From NCBI GenBank assembly GCA_944329505.1, contig CALVIJ010000001.1, forward strand, positions 1-31,204: 31,204 nucleotides of DNA, in the 5' to 3' direction. The position numbers were made by a program, and so were the translations under genes. Positions 23,013-29,963 of the stretch are shown piece after piece (position 1 is the first letter of the stretch; each line of letters begins with the position of its first letter). The stretch comes from an uncultured Bacilli bacterium (lineage in GTDB: Bacteria > Bacillota_I > Bacilli_A > RF39 > UBA660). The notes under the pieces were generated by a model. It did no database searches, was not told the DNA's origin, and was given only the letters and a program-made list of their open reading frames with translations.

Positions 23013-23615
23013 CTTAATCTTAATAACTACATATCTATTAGGAGCTTCGCCTTCACTTTGAGTAGCTAAACCATCATATTCAGCAATTATCGTATGAACA
23101 ATTCTTCTTTCATAAGAATTCATTGGGTCTAATTTAGCTTCTATCTTAGTTTTTAAAACTTCTCTAGCTATTTTTTTAACTTCTCTTTCGATATTCTTTT
23201 CTCTTTTTGCCTTATATCCAGAAATATCTAAATTAACTTTAATATCGAAGTTTCCATATTTTCTAAGTGACTGTCTTAAAACTGTTTGAATAGCATTTAA
23301 GGTTTTACCCTCTTTTCCAATCATAACACCACTATCATCTGTAATAATAATAGCTGATATAACACCATCTTTTTCATTAACTTCAATATTAAATGAAGTA
23401 TTCATTTTAGATGCAAGTTCATTTAAAAACTCTTTAACATATTCCTTAACATCATATTTAGTTACTACATAAGCTGTATATTTTTTCTTTCCAAAAAGTC
23501 CTGATGCTTCTTCAAAATAAGTATAAACCTCATTTGAATTAACATTTAACTCTTCTAAACACTTAGTTAGCGCTTCTTCTTTGTTTTTTGATTCGTTTTT
23601 TACTACCTCTAGCAT
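23004..23615 (-). CDS. jag: RNA-binding protein Jag/KhpB
   Basis: A 203-residue RNA-binding protein. The Jag-N domain is at 1-50 (EALTKCLEELNVN..VYTYFEEASGLFGKKKY), the KH domain at about 60-135 with the motif VMIGKEGKTLNAIQTVLR, and the R3H domain at about 140-200 (MNSYERRIVHTIIAEYDGLATQSEGE). In other Firmicutes it acts with KhpA in post-transcriptional control of cell elongation. The start overlaps the end of yidC by 53 bases in another frame; GGAGG 10 bases upstream of ATG supports this start. Confidence 0.95.
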   Translation of the reverse strand: MLEVVKNESKNKEEALTKCLEELNVNSNEVYTYFEEASGLFGKKKYTAYVVTKYDVKEYVKEFLNELASKMNTSFNIEVNEKDGVISAIIITDDSGVMIGKEGKTLNAIQTVLRQSLRKYGNFDIKVNLDISGYKAKREKNIEREVKKIAREVLKTKIEAKLDPMNSYERRIVHTIIAEYDGLATQSEGEAPNRYVVIKIKED

Positions 23616-24579
23616 TCTCTTTCATCCTCCTAATCACTTCAGCTTGAATAATGGTAAATAAACTACCAGTTATCCAATATATTATAATACTTGTTGGCAT
23701 TGTAAATGAAGTAATTACAATAAATACAAGCATTACATTCATCATTATTTTCATTTGGTGTTGTTGTTCTTCACTACCACTACTAACACCTGAATTTAAC
23801 TTGAATGAGAAGAATGTTGTTAATCCTACTAAAATTGGTAATAATAGATAAACCCAGTTACCATTAGTAAAACTATCTAAAAATACTGAAAAATCAAAAC
23901 TTCCTCCAAATAATCCAACAAATGGACTCATTCCTAAATTAAAGCATAAGAATTTACCCTCGAAAATAATTGGTAATCTATTCAAACTTTCCAAGAAAGC
24001 AAAGAATAATGGCATTTGAATAAACGCAAACAAACAACCAGACATTGGGTTAATATCATACTTCTTATAAATTCCCATCATCTCTTGTGCTTTCATCATT
24101 TGATCTTCTTGACTCTCACGTCCACGATATTTTCTTTCTAACTTTTCTAAATCCTTTTGAGCAAACTTCATATTTTCAGATTGCAAAGCTGATTTTTTAC
24201 TAATTGGGAAAATAATCAAACGAATAATTATAGTAACAACAACAATTGCAAAACCATAATTACCAAGTATCTCTCCAACCTTAACAATAAACCAGCTTAA
24301 AGGTTTAATAAATATTGTCTCCCAAATTCCTCCATACTCACCAGAAGCAGGAGTAAACTCAGAACACTCTGGAAGTTTATCAATATCTACTTTATATTTC
24401 TCATATGTTTTTATAACATCTTTATTTGTCGGCTTACAAAGTATATTTTCAGCTAAAGTCTGACCAGTAGTATTTTCTTTTACTGATTTACCATCTTTAT
24501 CTTGAACATACGTAGTACAACCAGACAGCGAAAGTGTTAATAATCCTATTGCCGCAAGCAATCCTATTTTCTTACGCAT
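23563..24579 (-). CDS. yidC: Membrane protein insertase YidC (SpoIIIJ/Oxa1 type)
   Basis: A 338-residue lipoprotein insertase of the Sec pathway. A type II signal peptide ends with lipobox LSGC (Cys20). Hydrophobic segments include 'FAIVVVTIIIRLIIFPI' and 'MLVFIVITSFTMPTSIIIYW'; the conserved cytoplasmic coiled region has 'SENMKFAQKDLEKLERKYRG'. The end is very basic (SKKRIKKQRRSAN), which in Oxa1 family members helps ribosome contact. It overlaps rnpA by 8 bases and jag by 53. The ribosome binding site AAGGAG is inside rnpA. Confidence 0.96.
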   Translation of the reverse strand: MRKKIGLLAAIGLLTLSLSGCTTYVQDKDGKSVKENTTGQTLAENILCKPTNKDVIKTYEKYKVDIDKLPECSEFTPASGEYGGIWETIFIKPLSWFIVKVGEILGNYGFAIVVVTIIIRLIIFPISKKSALQSENMKFAQKDLEKLERKYRGRESQEDQMMKAQEMMGIYKKYDINPMSGCLFAFIQMPLFFAFLESLNRLPIIFEGKFLCFNLGMSPFVGLFGGSFDFSVFLDSFTNGNWVYLLLPILVGLTTFFSFKLNSGVSSGSEEQQHQMKIMMNVMLVFIVITSFTMPTSIIIYWITGSLFTIIQAEVIRRMKENARGSKKRIKKQRRSAN

Positions 24580-24916
24580 CTTTTCGCTCCTTTACTAATT
24601 TTAATTTTTTTAAAGCAAAATTCAAATTCTCACTCATTTCACTAAAGCTTCGATTCAAAATTCCTTTACCAACTATTATAATACAATCAAAATCATTTTG
24701 ATAGTCATTTTGTGAAACTATTGCTTTAATTTGTCTTTTAACTCTATTTCTCGTTACCGCATTTCCTACCTTTTTACCTACCGAAAATCCGAATCTATAA
24801 ATAGAGGGCTCCCTTTTATCTATATATATAATATAATCTTTATATTTAAAAGGTCTATTTTCTTTAATAATTCGGTTATAATCACGATTTTCTTTAACTA
24901 TATTAACTTTTTTCAT
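24572..24916 (-). CDS. rnpA: Ribonuclease P protein component
   Basis: A 114-residue basic protein subunit of RNase P, which matures tRNA 5' ends together with the RnpB RNA (not in this window). The RNR signature is NAVTRNRVKRQIKAI at about 52-66, preceded by FGFSVGKKVG. Length is normal. ATG follows AGGTGAAATT. It lies 51 bases after rpmH with a GC-rich hairpin between them, and overlaps yidC by 8 bases. Confidence 0.96.
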   Translation of the reverse strand: MKKVNIVKENRDYNRIIKENRPFKYKDYIIYIDKREPSIYRFGFSVGKKVGNAVTRNRVKRQIKAIVSQNDYQNDFDCIIIVGKGILNRSFSEMSENLNFALKKLKLVKERKDA

Positions 24917-24942
24917 AATTTCACCTATAAATTACTAATAAA

Positions 24943-24964
24943 GCCACTGCCCGCCAGCAGTGGC
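24943..24964 (-). other. GC-rich hairpin between rpmH and rnpA
   Basis: GCCACTGC (24943-24950) pairs perfectly with GCAGTGGC (24957-24964), loop of 6. It starts 3 bases after the rpmH stop. The following bases (TTTATTAG) are a weak T-tract, so it may be a partial terminator or an mRNA-processing/stability element that lets more L34 than RnpA be made. Confidence 0.6.
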
Positions 24965-24967
24965 AAT

Positions 24968-25093
24968 TTAATGAGATAATACCTTGCGGCCTTTTTTTCT
25001 TCTTCTACTTACTACACCAGATTCCATTCGCGCAAAAAATCCCATTTTCTTACTTCTCTTACGAGTATTTGGTTGAAATGTTCTTTTAGACAT
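24968..25093 (-). CDS. rpmH: 50S ribosomal protein L34
   Basis: A 41-residue protein: MSKRTFQPNTRKRSKKMGFF at the start and RRRKKGRKVLSH at the end are diagnostic. The usual length is about 44 residues; the middle, commonly M-S-x-K-N-G-R-x-V-L-A before the RRR block, is shortened here to M-E-S-G-V-V-S, so three to four residues are missing. ATG follows AGGAGGTG. First gene of the rpmH-rnpA-yidC-jag operon and the closest minus-strand gene to oriC. It has two tandem promoters. Confidence 0.96.
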   Translation of the reverse strand: MSKRTFQPNTRKRSKKMGFFARMESGVVSRRRKKGRKVLSH

Positions 25094-25131
25094 CTATTAC
25101 ACCTCCTAATTAAATTCACATTGCTTAATAA

Positions 25132-25160
25132 ATTATATAGATAAAAGACCTATTTGTCAA
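25132..25160 (-). promoter_or_regulatory. rpmH: Proximal rpmH promoter
   Basis: Perfect consensus on the minus strand: TTGACA (25155-25160), 17 bp, TATAAT (25132-25137). Confidence 0.88.
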
Positions 25161-25195
25161 TTTATTAAACAAAATTAATTACAAAAATTGCAGAC

Positions 25196-25224
25196 ATTAT
25201 ACCAAAAATTTCAAAAAAAAGCAA
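25196..25224 (-). promoter_or_regulatory. rpmH: Distal rpmH promoter
   Basis: On the minus strand TTGCTT (25219-25224), 17 bp, TATAAT (25196-25201) with a TGG extension before the -10. It borders the DnaA-box cluster, so DnaA bound at oriC could affect it. Confidence 0.65.
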
Positions 25225-25232
25225 CATTCAAG

Positions 25233-25455
25233 TTTTCCACAGTAAAATTTTTTCTAATTTTATCCACTTTTTATTTCCACACAAAATTGCCATATATTAT
25301 AAACTTTTTTTTCCATTTTTCAACATATGTGTAAAAGAAAAATTTATGCACAAATGTGCAAAAATAATTATCCACAATTTATGTGGAAAGATGACAAAAT
25401 TCGACAAAATTAAACAAAATAAAGGGTGTTAATAACTTTTTTATATTTTTCCACA
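25233..25455. other. oriC: Replication origin, upstream DnaA-box cluster
   Basis: Between rpmH and dnaA I count eight DnaA boxes. Perfect TTWTNCACA matches are TTTTCCACA (25233, 25447), TTATGCACA (25344), TTATCCACA (25368) and, on the minus strand, TTTTGCACA (25355-25363). One-mismatch sites are at 25260, 25273 and, minus strand, 25382. Two head-to-head pairs stand out: TGCACA-AA-TGTGCA (25347-25360) and TCCACA-ATTTA-TGTGGA (25371-25387). This matches the incA/incB part of Bacillus-type bipartite origins. The flanks are strongly AT-rich. Confidence 0.88.
25400..25409. promoter_or_regulatory. Spo0A-box-like sequence in oriC
   Basis: TTCGACAAAA is the exact complement of TTTTGTCGAA, the form of the Spo0A box in Bacillus, where Spo0A binds oriC to restrain initiation. 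Whether this organism has Spo0A is unknown. Confidence 0.35.
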
Positions 25456-25527
25456 GTTTTTATAGAAAAAAATGTAAATTTATTGTAAAATGTATGTAGA
25501 TTGTTTATTAACTATGGGGGTAGTAGT

Positions 25528-26871
25528 ATGGATTTAGAAAACATGTGGTCCGTTTTTTTGTCTAAAATTGAGATAAAATTAAAGCCTGTTTTATTTCAAA
25601 CTTGGTTTCAAGAAACAAAGTTAATAGATTTAAATAATGAATATGCCATAGTCGAAGTTCCACTAGATGTGCATAAAAAACACTTACAAGAAAACTATGG
25701 TGAAATAATAAAAGAAACCTTTATGGAAGTTACCGGATCTATCTTCAAATTTAAATATGTCACTAAAGACGAGATAACTGAAGATAAACCCCAAACAAAA
25801 GTAGAAGACAATAATGAAGCACTATTTGAAAGCGGACTTGATAGTAAATATACATTTGATAACTTTATTTCAGGAGAAAGTAACAAATTTGCCAAAGCTA
25901 TTGGACTAGCAGTAGCCGAAAAACCAGGCGCTATGTATAATCCTTTATTTATATATGGTAACAGTGGACTTGGAAAAACCCACTTAATGCACGCTATTGG
26001 AAACTACATCATGGCAACATCTAATAAAAAAGTATTATATGTAACCAGCGAAAAATTTGTTGATGACTTTCTTAATATATATAGAAAGAACGAAACAAGT
26101 AATTTTAAAGCTGTGGATAACTTTAAAAGAAAATATCGTGACATCGATGTTTTAATGATTGATGACATCCAATACTTAGAAATTGCTAGTAAAACTCAAC
26201 AAGAGTTTTTCAACACATTTAACGAATTACACACAAAAAATAAACAAATTATTATATCTTCAGACCGTTCACCAGATGATCTAAAAAAACTAGAAGAAAG
26301 ACTTAGAACAAGATTTAACTGGGGATTAACTATCGACATATTACCTCCAGACTTTGAACTAAGAATGGCCATTATAGATAAAAAAATCGAAGCTCATCAC
26401 ATAGGAAGTTTTGTTCCAAGAGAAGTCAAAGAATATATTGCCAACAACTGTACAACAGATATTAGAAAACTAGAAGGAGCTTTGACTAGAGTATTTGCTT
26501 ATGCTACTATAATGAATGGTTCTGAAATAACCTTAGAACTTGCAGTTGAAGCACTAAAAGATTATATTGGAAAAAACATCATATCGAGAAACAAAATAGA
26601 TCAAGTAATTCAATTAGTAGCTAACAATTACAACATTACTGTGGAAGACATAAAATCTAAAAAAAGGTTATCCAAAATAGCCGTTCCAAGACAAATTGGA
26701 ATGTATATATGTAGAGTTCACTTAAAAGAATCTCTACCTAAAATTGGTAGTGAATTCGGTGGAAAAGATCATACAACAGTTATGCACTCAGTTGCAAAAA
26801 TAAAAAGAGAACTAAAAAAAGATAAAAATCTCGAAGTGGAAATCTCTAAAATAATTAACCAAATTAAATAG
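25528..26871 (+). CDS. dnaA: Chromosomal replication initiator protein DnaA
   Basis: A 447-residue initiator. Domain I is at 1-80; a short linker follows; the AAA+ domain has Walker A GNSGLGKTH (144-152) and Walker B VLMIDDIQ; domain IV carries the DnaA signature GGKDHTTVMHSVAKI, which binds DnaA boxes. I place the start at ATG 25528, with GGGGG about 8 bases upstream; the frame open from TTG 25501 would code through the ribosome binding site. DnaA boxes lie on both sides, so autoregulation is likely. First gene of the right arm. Confidence 0.98.
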   Translation: MDLENMWSVFLSKIEIKLKPVLFQTWFQETKLIDLNNEYAIVEVPLDVHKKHLQENYGEIIKETFMEVTGSIFKFKYVTKDEITEDKPQTKVEDNNEALFESGLDSKYTFDNFISGESNKFAKAIGLAVAEKPGAMYNPLFIYGNSGLGKTHLMHAIGNYIMATSNKKVLYVTSEKFVDDFLNIYRKNETSNFKAVDNFKRKYRDIDVLMIDDIQYLEIASKTQQEFFNTFNELHTKNKQIIISSDRSPDDLKKLEERLRTRFNWGLTIDILPPDFELRMAIIDKKIEAHHIGSFVPREVKEYIANNCTTDIRKLEGALTRVFAYATIMNGSEITLELAVEALKDYIGKNIISRNKIDQVIQLVANNYNITVEDIKSKKRLSKIAVPRQIGMYICRVHLKESLPKIGSEFGGKDHTTVMHSVAKIKRELKKDKNLEVEISKIINQIK

Positions 26872-26886
26872 TGGATAATAAAAGTT

Positions 26887-27010
26887 TTTTCCACAGTTAT
26901 GCACAAAGTGTAAACCAAGAAAAAAGTCTTAAATAACAATGTAAAGTTATACTTTTCCACACTTATCCACATCAATAATAAAAAATAACTTAATTAATAA
27001 TAAAACAAAG
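26887..27010. other. oriC: Replication origin, downstream DnaA boxes and putative unwinding region
   Basis: Four perfect DnaA boxes in one orientation follow dnaA: TTTTCCACA (26887), TTATGCACA (26897), TTTTCCACA (26953) and TTATCCACA (26963). An AT-only-like stretch with repeated TAA/AAT triplets (26975-27010) begins right after the last pair, the place where B. subtilis has its DnaA-trios and unwinding element (incC). The unwinding role is inference by position. Confidence 0.8.
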
Positions 27011-27022
27011 GAGTGATTTTAA

Positions 27023-28144
27023 ATGAAATTAGAAATTAAACAAAACGTACTTTTAGAACATTTAAACTATGTCATAAGAGGTATTTCAACAAAAAACCTA
27101 AGACCTATTTTAAACTGTATAAAATTTGAACTAACTGATGATGGTTTATATTTAATGAGTACTGATAGTGATATTTCAATAAAAACATTTATAGATAAAA
27201 AAGATATTAACAATATAGACACAAAAGGAGAAATCGTTGTATCAGGTAGATATATATATGAAATAATAAGAAAATTACCAGATGAAATAATTAATTTAGA
27301 AGAAGTTATCGATTCTAAACTATATATAACAACTAAAAATTCATCATTTACCTTAAATTGTAGTAATGTTAATGAATTTCCTGATTTAGAATTAGAATTT
27401 AACCAAAATCCTATCATTTTAAATCAAAAACTATTTAAAACAATCATCAGTCAAACATCATTTGCTACATCAACTAGTGAAACAAGACCAGTATTAACCG
27501 GTATTAACTTTAAAATTGAAGGTAATACCTTAGAATGTACAGCAACCGATTCATATAGATTAGCTGTTAAAAAAATCACATTAGATAATAATGCTGTGGA
27601 AAACTCCAATATTATCATTCCAACTAAGAACTTAAATGAATTAGTTAAATTGATGAACGAAGATGAAGAAAACTTAGAAATGCATATATTTGCTAACAAA
27701 GTTGTCTTTAAATTCGGTCAAATAACAATGATGACAAGATTAATTAGTGGTACTTATCCAGATACATCTAAATTAATACCAGAAACATATGAATTAACAA
27801 TGCAAGTAAAATATGATGATTTATATAGTGCCATTGATAGAGCATCCCTATTAACAAACGAAAGTGATAAAAACACAATTAAATTTGAAACAACAAGTGA
27901 TACCGCAATAATTTCTTCAAATATCCCAGAAATAGGAAATGTCGAAGAAAAAATTACTGTGGAAAAAAATAATGATAGTGAAATAAAAATTGCTTTCAAC
28001 TCTAAATTTATGATGGATGCTGTAAAATCATTAGAATCAGAAGAAATAGAACTAATGTTCAATGGAGAAATTAAACCAATAATTCTTAAAAATGTCGAAA
28101 GTGACGCTCTAATTCAATTAATTTTACCAATCAGAACTTACTAA
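27023..28144 (+). CDS. dnaN: DNA polymerase III sliding clamp (beta subunit)
   Basis: A 373-residue beta clamp of three repeated domains. Family blocks include 'RGISTKNLRPILNCIKFE' near the start, 'SQTSFATSTSETRPVLTGINF' in domain II, 'ATDSYRLAVKKI' and the C-terminal 'ALIQLILPIRTY', close to the usual ..MPMR ending. AAAGGAGTG precedes ATG. It lies behind dnaA with the second DnaA-box cluster between them. A terminator that includes the stop codon ends the unit. Confidence 0.97.
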   Translation: MKLEIKQNVLLEHLNYVIRGISTKNLRPILNCIKFELTDDGLYLMSTDSDISIKTFIDKKDINNIDTKGEIVVSGRYIYEIIRKLPDEIINLEEVIDSKLYITTKNSSFTLNCSNVNEFPDLELEFNQNPIILNQKLFKTIISQTSFATSTSETRPVLTGINFKIEGNTLECTATDSYRLAVKKITLDNNAVENSNIIIPTKNLNELVKLMNEDEENLEMHIFANKVVFKFGQITMMTRLISGTYPDTSKLIPETYELTMQVKYDDLYSAIDRASLLTNESDKNTIKFETTSDTAIISSNIPEIGNVEEKITVEKNNDSEIKIAFNSKFMMDAVKSLESEEIELMFNGEIKPIILKNVESDALIQLILPIRTY

Positions 28145-28159
28145 AAAGTTCTTTTTTTT
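28133..28159 (+). terminator. Terminator of dnaN
   Basis: AGAACTT (28133-28139) pairs with AAGTTCT (28146-28152), followed by a run of eight T residues. The 5' arm is the last dnaN codons. Confidence 0.85.
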
Positions 28160-28198
28160 GAAAAAATTACCATTATCGACAAAATCAAACAAAATTCG

Positions 28199-28248
28199 AC
28201 CCTCAAAATGAGTATAAGAGAGTTGTCATTTTTTATGACGAGGAGGGT
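28199..28248 (+). promoter_or_regulatory. Possible structured leader of the comK-like gene
   Basis: ACCCTC (28199-28204) can pair with GAGGGT (28243-28248), which contains the core of the Shine-Dalgarno. Inside lies a second hairpin GTCAT/ATGAC (28225-28229 with 28235-28239, five-T loop). Translation control is possible if the message includes this region. No consensus promoter is visible. Confidence 0.35.
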
Positions 28249-28250
28249 TT

Positions 28251-28712
28251 ATGGTTAAAGAAAGTTATGAAATTAATAGTTCGACATGTGCACTTATACC
28301 AAATAGTAATTTTACAAGTACAATAATAGAAAAACATACTAAGGTAAATTCACCATCCACAGTTTATGAAATTATTAATTATAGTTGTGCATATTATGGT
28401 AGTTCATTTAAAGGAAGGTTAAATGGATCGAAATGTGCTTTAGGTAGTAAATATAAGTTACCTATAATTGTTGAAGAATCTAGAGAAATGATATTTTTTC
28501 CAACTTCTTCTTATGATAGTAATGATTGTATTTGGATCTCGTTAAATAATATAGCCAATTACACAAGAAAGGAAAATCACGTTATTGTGGTTTTCGATAA
28601 CAATCAATCAATAGAACTAAAAATGTCGTACGAATCATTTGAAAATCAAGTATTAAGAGCTACAAAACTACTGTTAATTTTAAAAAGCAGAAAAAAAGAC
28701 ATAAATGTATAA
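28251..28712 (+). CDS. comK: ComK-like competence transcription factor, short form
   Basis: A 153-residue protein that follows ComK over most of its length: ESYEINSSTCALIP at the start, 'YSCAYYGSSFKGRLNGSK', 'KLPIIVEESREMIFFPT', 'CIWISLNNI' and 'SIELKMSYESFENQVLRA'. ComK activates DNA-uptake genes in Bacillus by binding AT-boxes. B. subtilis ComK has about 190 residues; this protein ends soon after the FENQV block and lacks the C-terminal tail with the FMLYP motif that MecA recognises for ClpCP degradation. GGAGGG lies 3-4 bases before ATG. It lies between dnaN and recF, where many Firmicutes have the S4-domain gene yaaA, and is bounded by terminators on both sides. Confidence 0.85.
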   Translation: MVKESYEINSSTCALIPNSNFTSTIIEKHTKVNSPSTVYEIINYSCAYYGSSFKGRLNGSKCALGSKYKLPIIVEESREMIFFPTSSYDSNDCIWISLNNIANYTRKENHVIVVFDNNQSIELKMSYESFENQVLRATKLLLILKSRKKDINV

Positions 28713-28713
28713 T

Positions 28714-28740
28714 AAAATAGGCTATAATTCGCCTATTTTT
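28714..28740 (+). terminator. Terminator of the comK-like gene
   Basis: AAAATAGGC (28714-28722) pairs with GCCTATTTT (28731-28739), followed by T residues; it starts one base after the stop codon. Confidence 0.88.
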
Positions 28741-28760
28741 GCATTTTTAAGCCCATTTTG

Positions 28761-28769
28761 TGGTATAAT
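28761..28769 (+). promoter_or_regulatory. Extended -10 promoter of recF-gyrB
   Basis: TGGTATAAT is a TGn extended -10 (TATAAT 28764-28769). It sits between the comK terminator and recF and predicts a leader of about 70 bases. Confidence 0.65.
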
Positions 28770-28844
28770 GGTTATGAGGTATAGGAGTATGTTAAACACT
28801 ATAAATCAAAAATAATACACTTAAAAATAGGTAGTGAGGTAAAC

Positions 28845-29963
28845 ATGGTCATAAAAACACTTGAAATCCAAAATTTTAGAAACTATGCATCTTTGAAATT
28901 AGAACTAAACGATAAAATAAATATTATATATGGACATAATGGCCAAGGTAAAACCAATCTATTAGAAAGTATTTACCTATTAGGTTTTACAACCTCTCAC
29001 CGCTCTTTTACTTCCGATAATTTAATTAAATCTGGTGAAGACAAAGCCATAATAAAAGGAAAACTTCAAAAAGAGATTTCTTATAATTTGGAAATTAATC
29101 TCACAAAAACCAAAAAACAAGTAAAAATTGATGACAAAGTCGTAAGCAAGCAAGCAGACTACATAGAAAAGATGAATGTCATAATTTTTTCTTCTGAGGA
29201 CTTAGATTTGATTAAAGGAAGCCCTGGTGAAAGACGTAAATACTTTAATTTAGAATTATCTCAGCTATCGATTAATTACTATAGTGCTTTAAATGATTTT
29301 AATAAACTTTTAAAAATACGTAATGAATATTTAAAAGAGTTGAGCTTTGATATGCCTACTGATTTAAACTATTTTCACATTCTAACTGATTATTTAGTCA
29401 GCAAAAGTATCTTTATTTATCAAATGCGAAATAAGTTTGTGGAAAAACTAAATAAAATATGTCCACCAATATTTGAAGAAATAGCTAATATGAAAGGTTT
29501 TAATATTAAATATCATCCATCTATAGAACTGGAAAACTTTGATAAAGAAACCATAAAAAAAGCCTTAGAAGATGCTTATAAAAATCACTTAGAAAAAGAG
29601 ATAAGACTTAAATCGACATTATACGGCCCTCACAGAGACGATTTCACTTTCAACATAGAAAATAACAACCTAAGAGAATTTGGCTCTCAGGGACAGCAAA
29701 AAATGGCTGTAATAGCCCTAAAACTATCTGAGATTGAAGTATTTAAAGATTTCAAACAAACAAGTCCGATTATTTTACTTGATGATGTGTTTAGTGATTT
29801 AGACAATACCAAGAAAAACAACTTGTTAAAACACATCGATAAAGACATGCAAGTAATTATAACGACTACAGATTTAGATAGTATTGATGAGAAACTCCTA
29901 GCCAAAGCTAAACTTATCCATATAGAAAATGGACAAATACAAGGAACAGAGGTGGAAAAATGA
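28845..29963 (+). CDS. recF: DNA replication and repair protein RecF
   Basis: A 372-residue SMC-like ATPase that helps load RecA at gaps. Walker A is GHNGQGKTNLLE (about 30-41), the family block 'FTTSHRSF' follows, and near the C-terminus lie the signature 'EFGSQGQQKMAVIALKLSE' and Walker B 'PIILLDDVFSDLD'. Length is normal. GTGAGG precedes ATG by 6 bases. Its TGA stop overlaps the gyrB ATG (ATGA), so the two are translationally coupled. No S4-domain yaaA gene precedes it. Confidence 0.97.
   Translation: MVIKTLEIQNFRNYASLKLELNDKINIIYGHNGQGKTNLLESIYLLGFTTSHRSFTSDNLIKSGEDKAIIKGKLQKEISYNLEINLTKTKKQVKIDDKVVSKQADYIEKMNVIIFSSEDLDLIKGSPGERRKYFNLELSQLSINYYSALNDFNKLLKIRNEYLKELSFDMPTDLNYFHILTDYLVSKSIFIYQMRNKFVEKLNKICPPIFEEIANMKGFNIKYHPSIELENFDKETIKKALEDAYKNHLEKEIRLKSTLYGPHRDDFTFNIENNNLREFGSQGQQKMAVIALKLSEIEVFKDFKQTSPIILLDDVFSDLDNTKKNNLLKHIDKDMQVIITTTDLDSIDEKLLAKAKLIHIENGQIQGTEVEK

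Noticed and set aside
28143..28156. ComK AT-box (AAAA-N5-TTTT) before the comK-like gene
   Set aside because: The match is part of the dnaN terminator, and a pair of such boxes at the proper spacing is not present.
28784..28825. Eight-codon leader peptide upstream of recF
   Set aside because: The possible ribosome binding site touches the ATG and nothing else supports translation.
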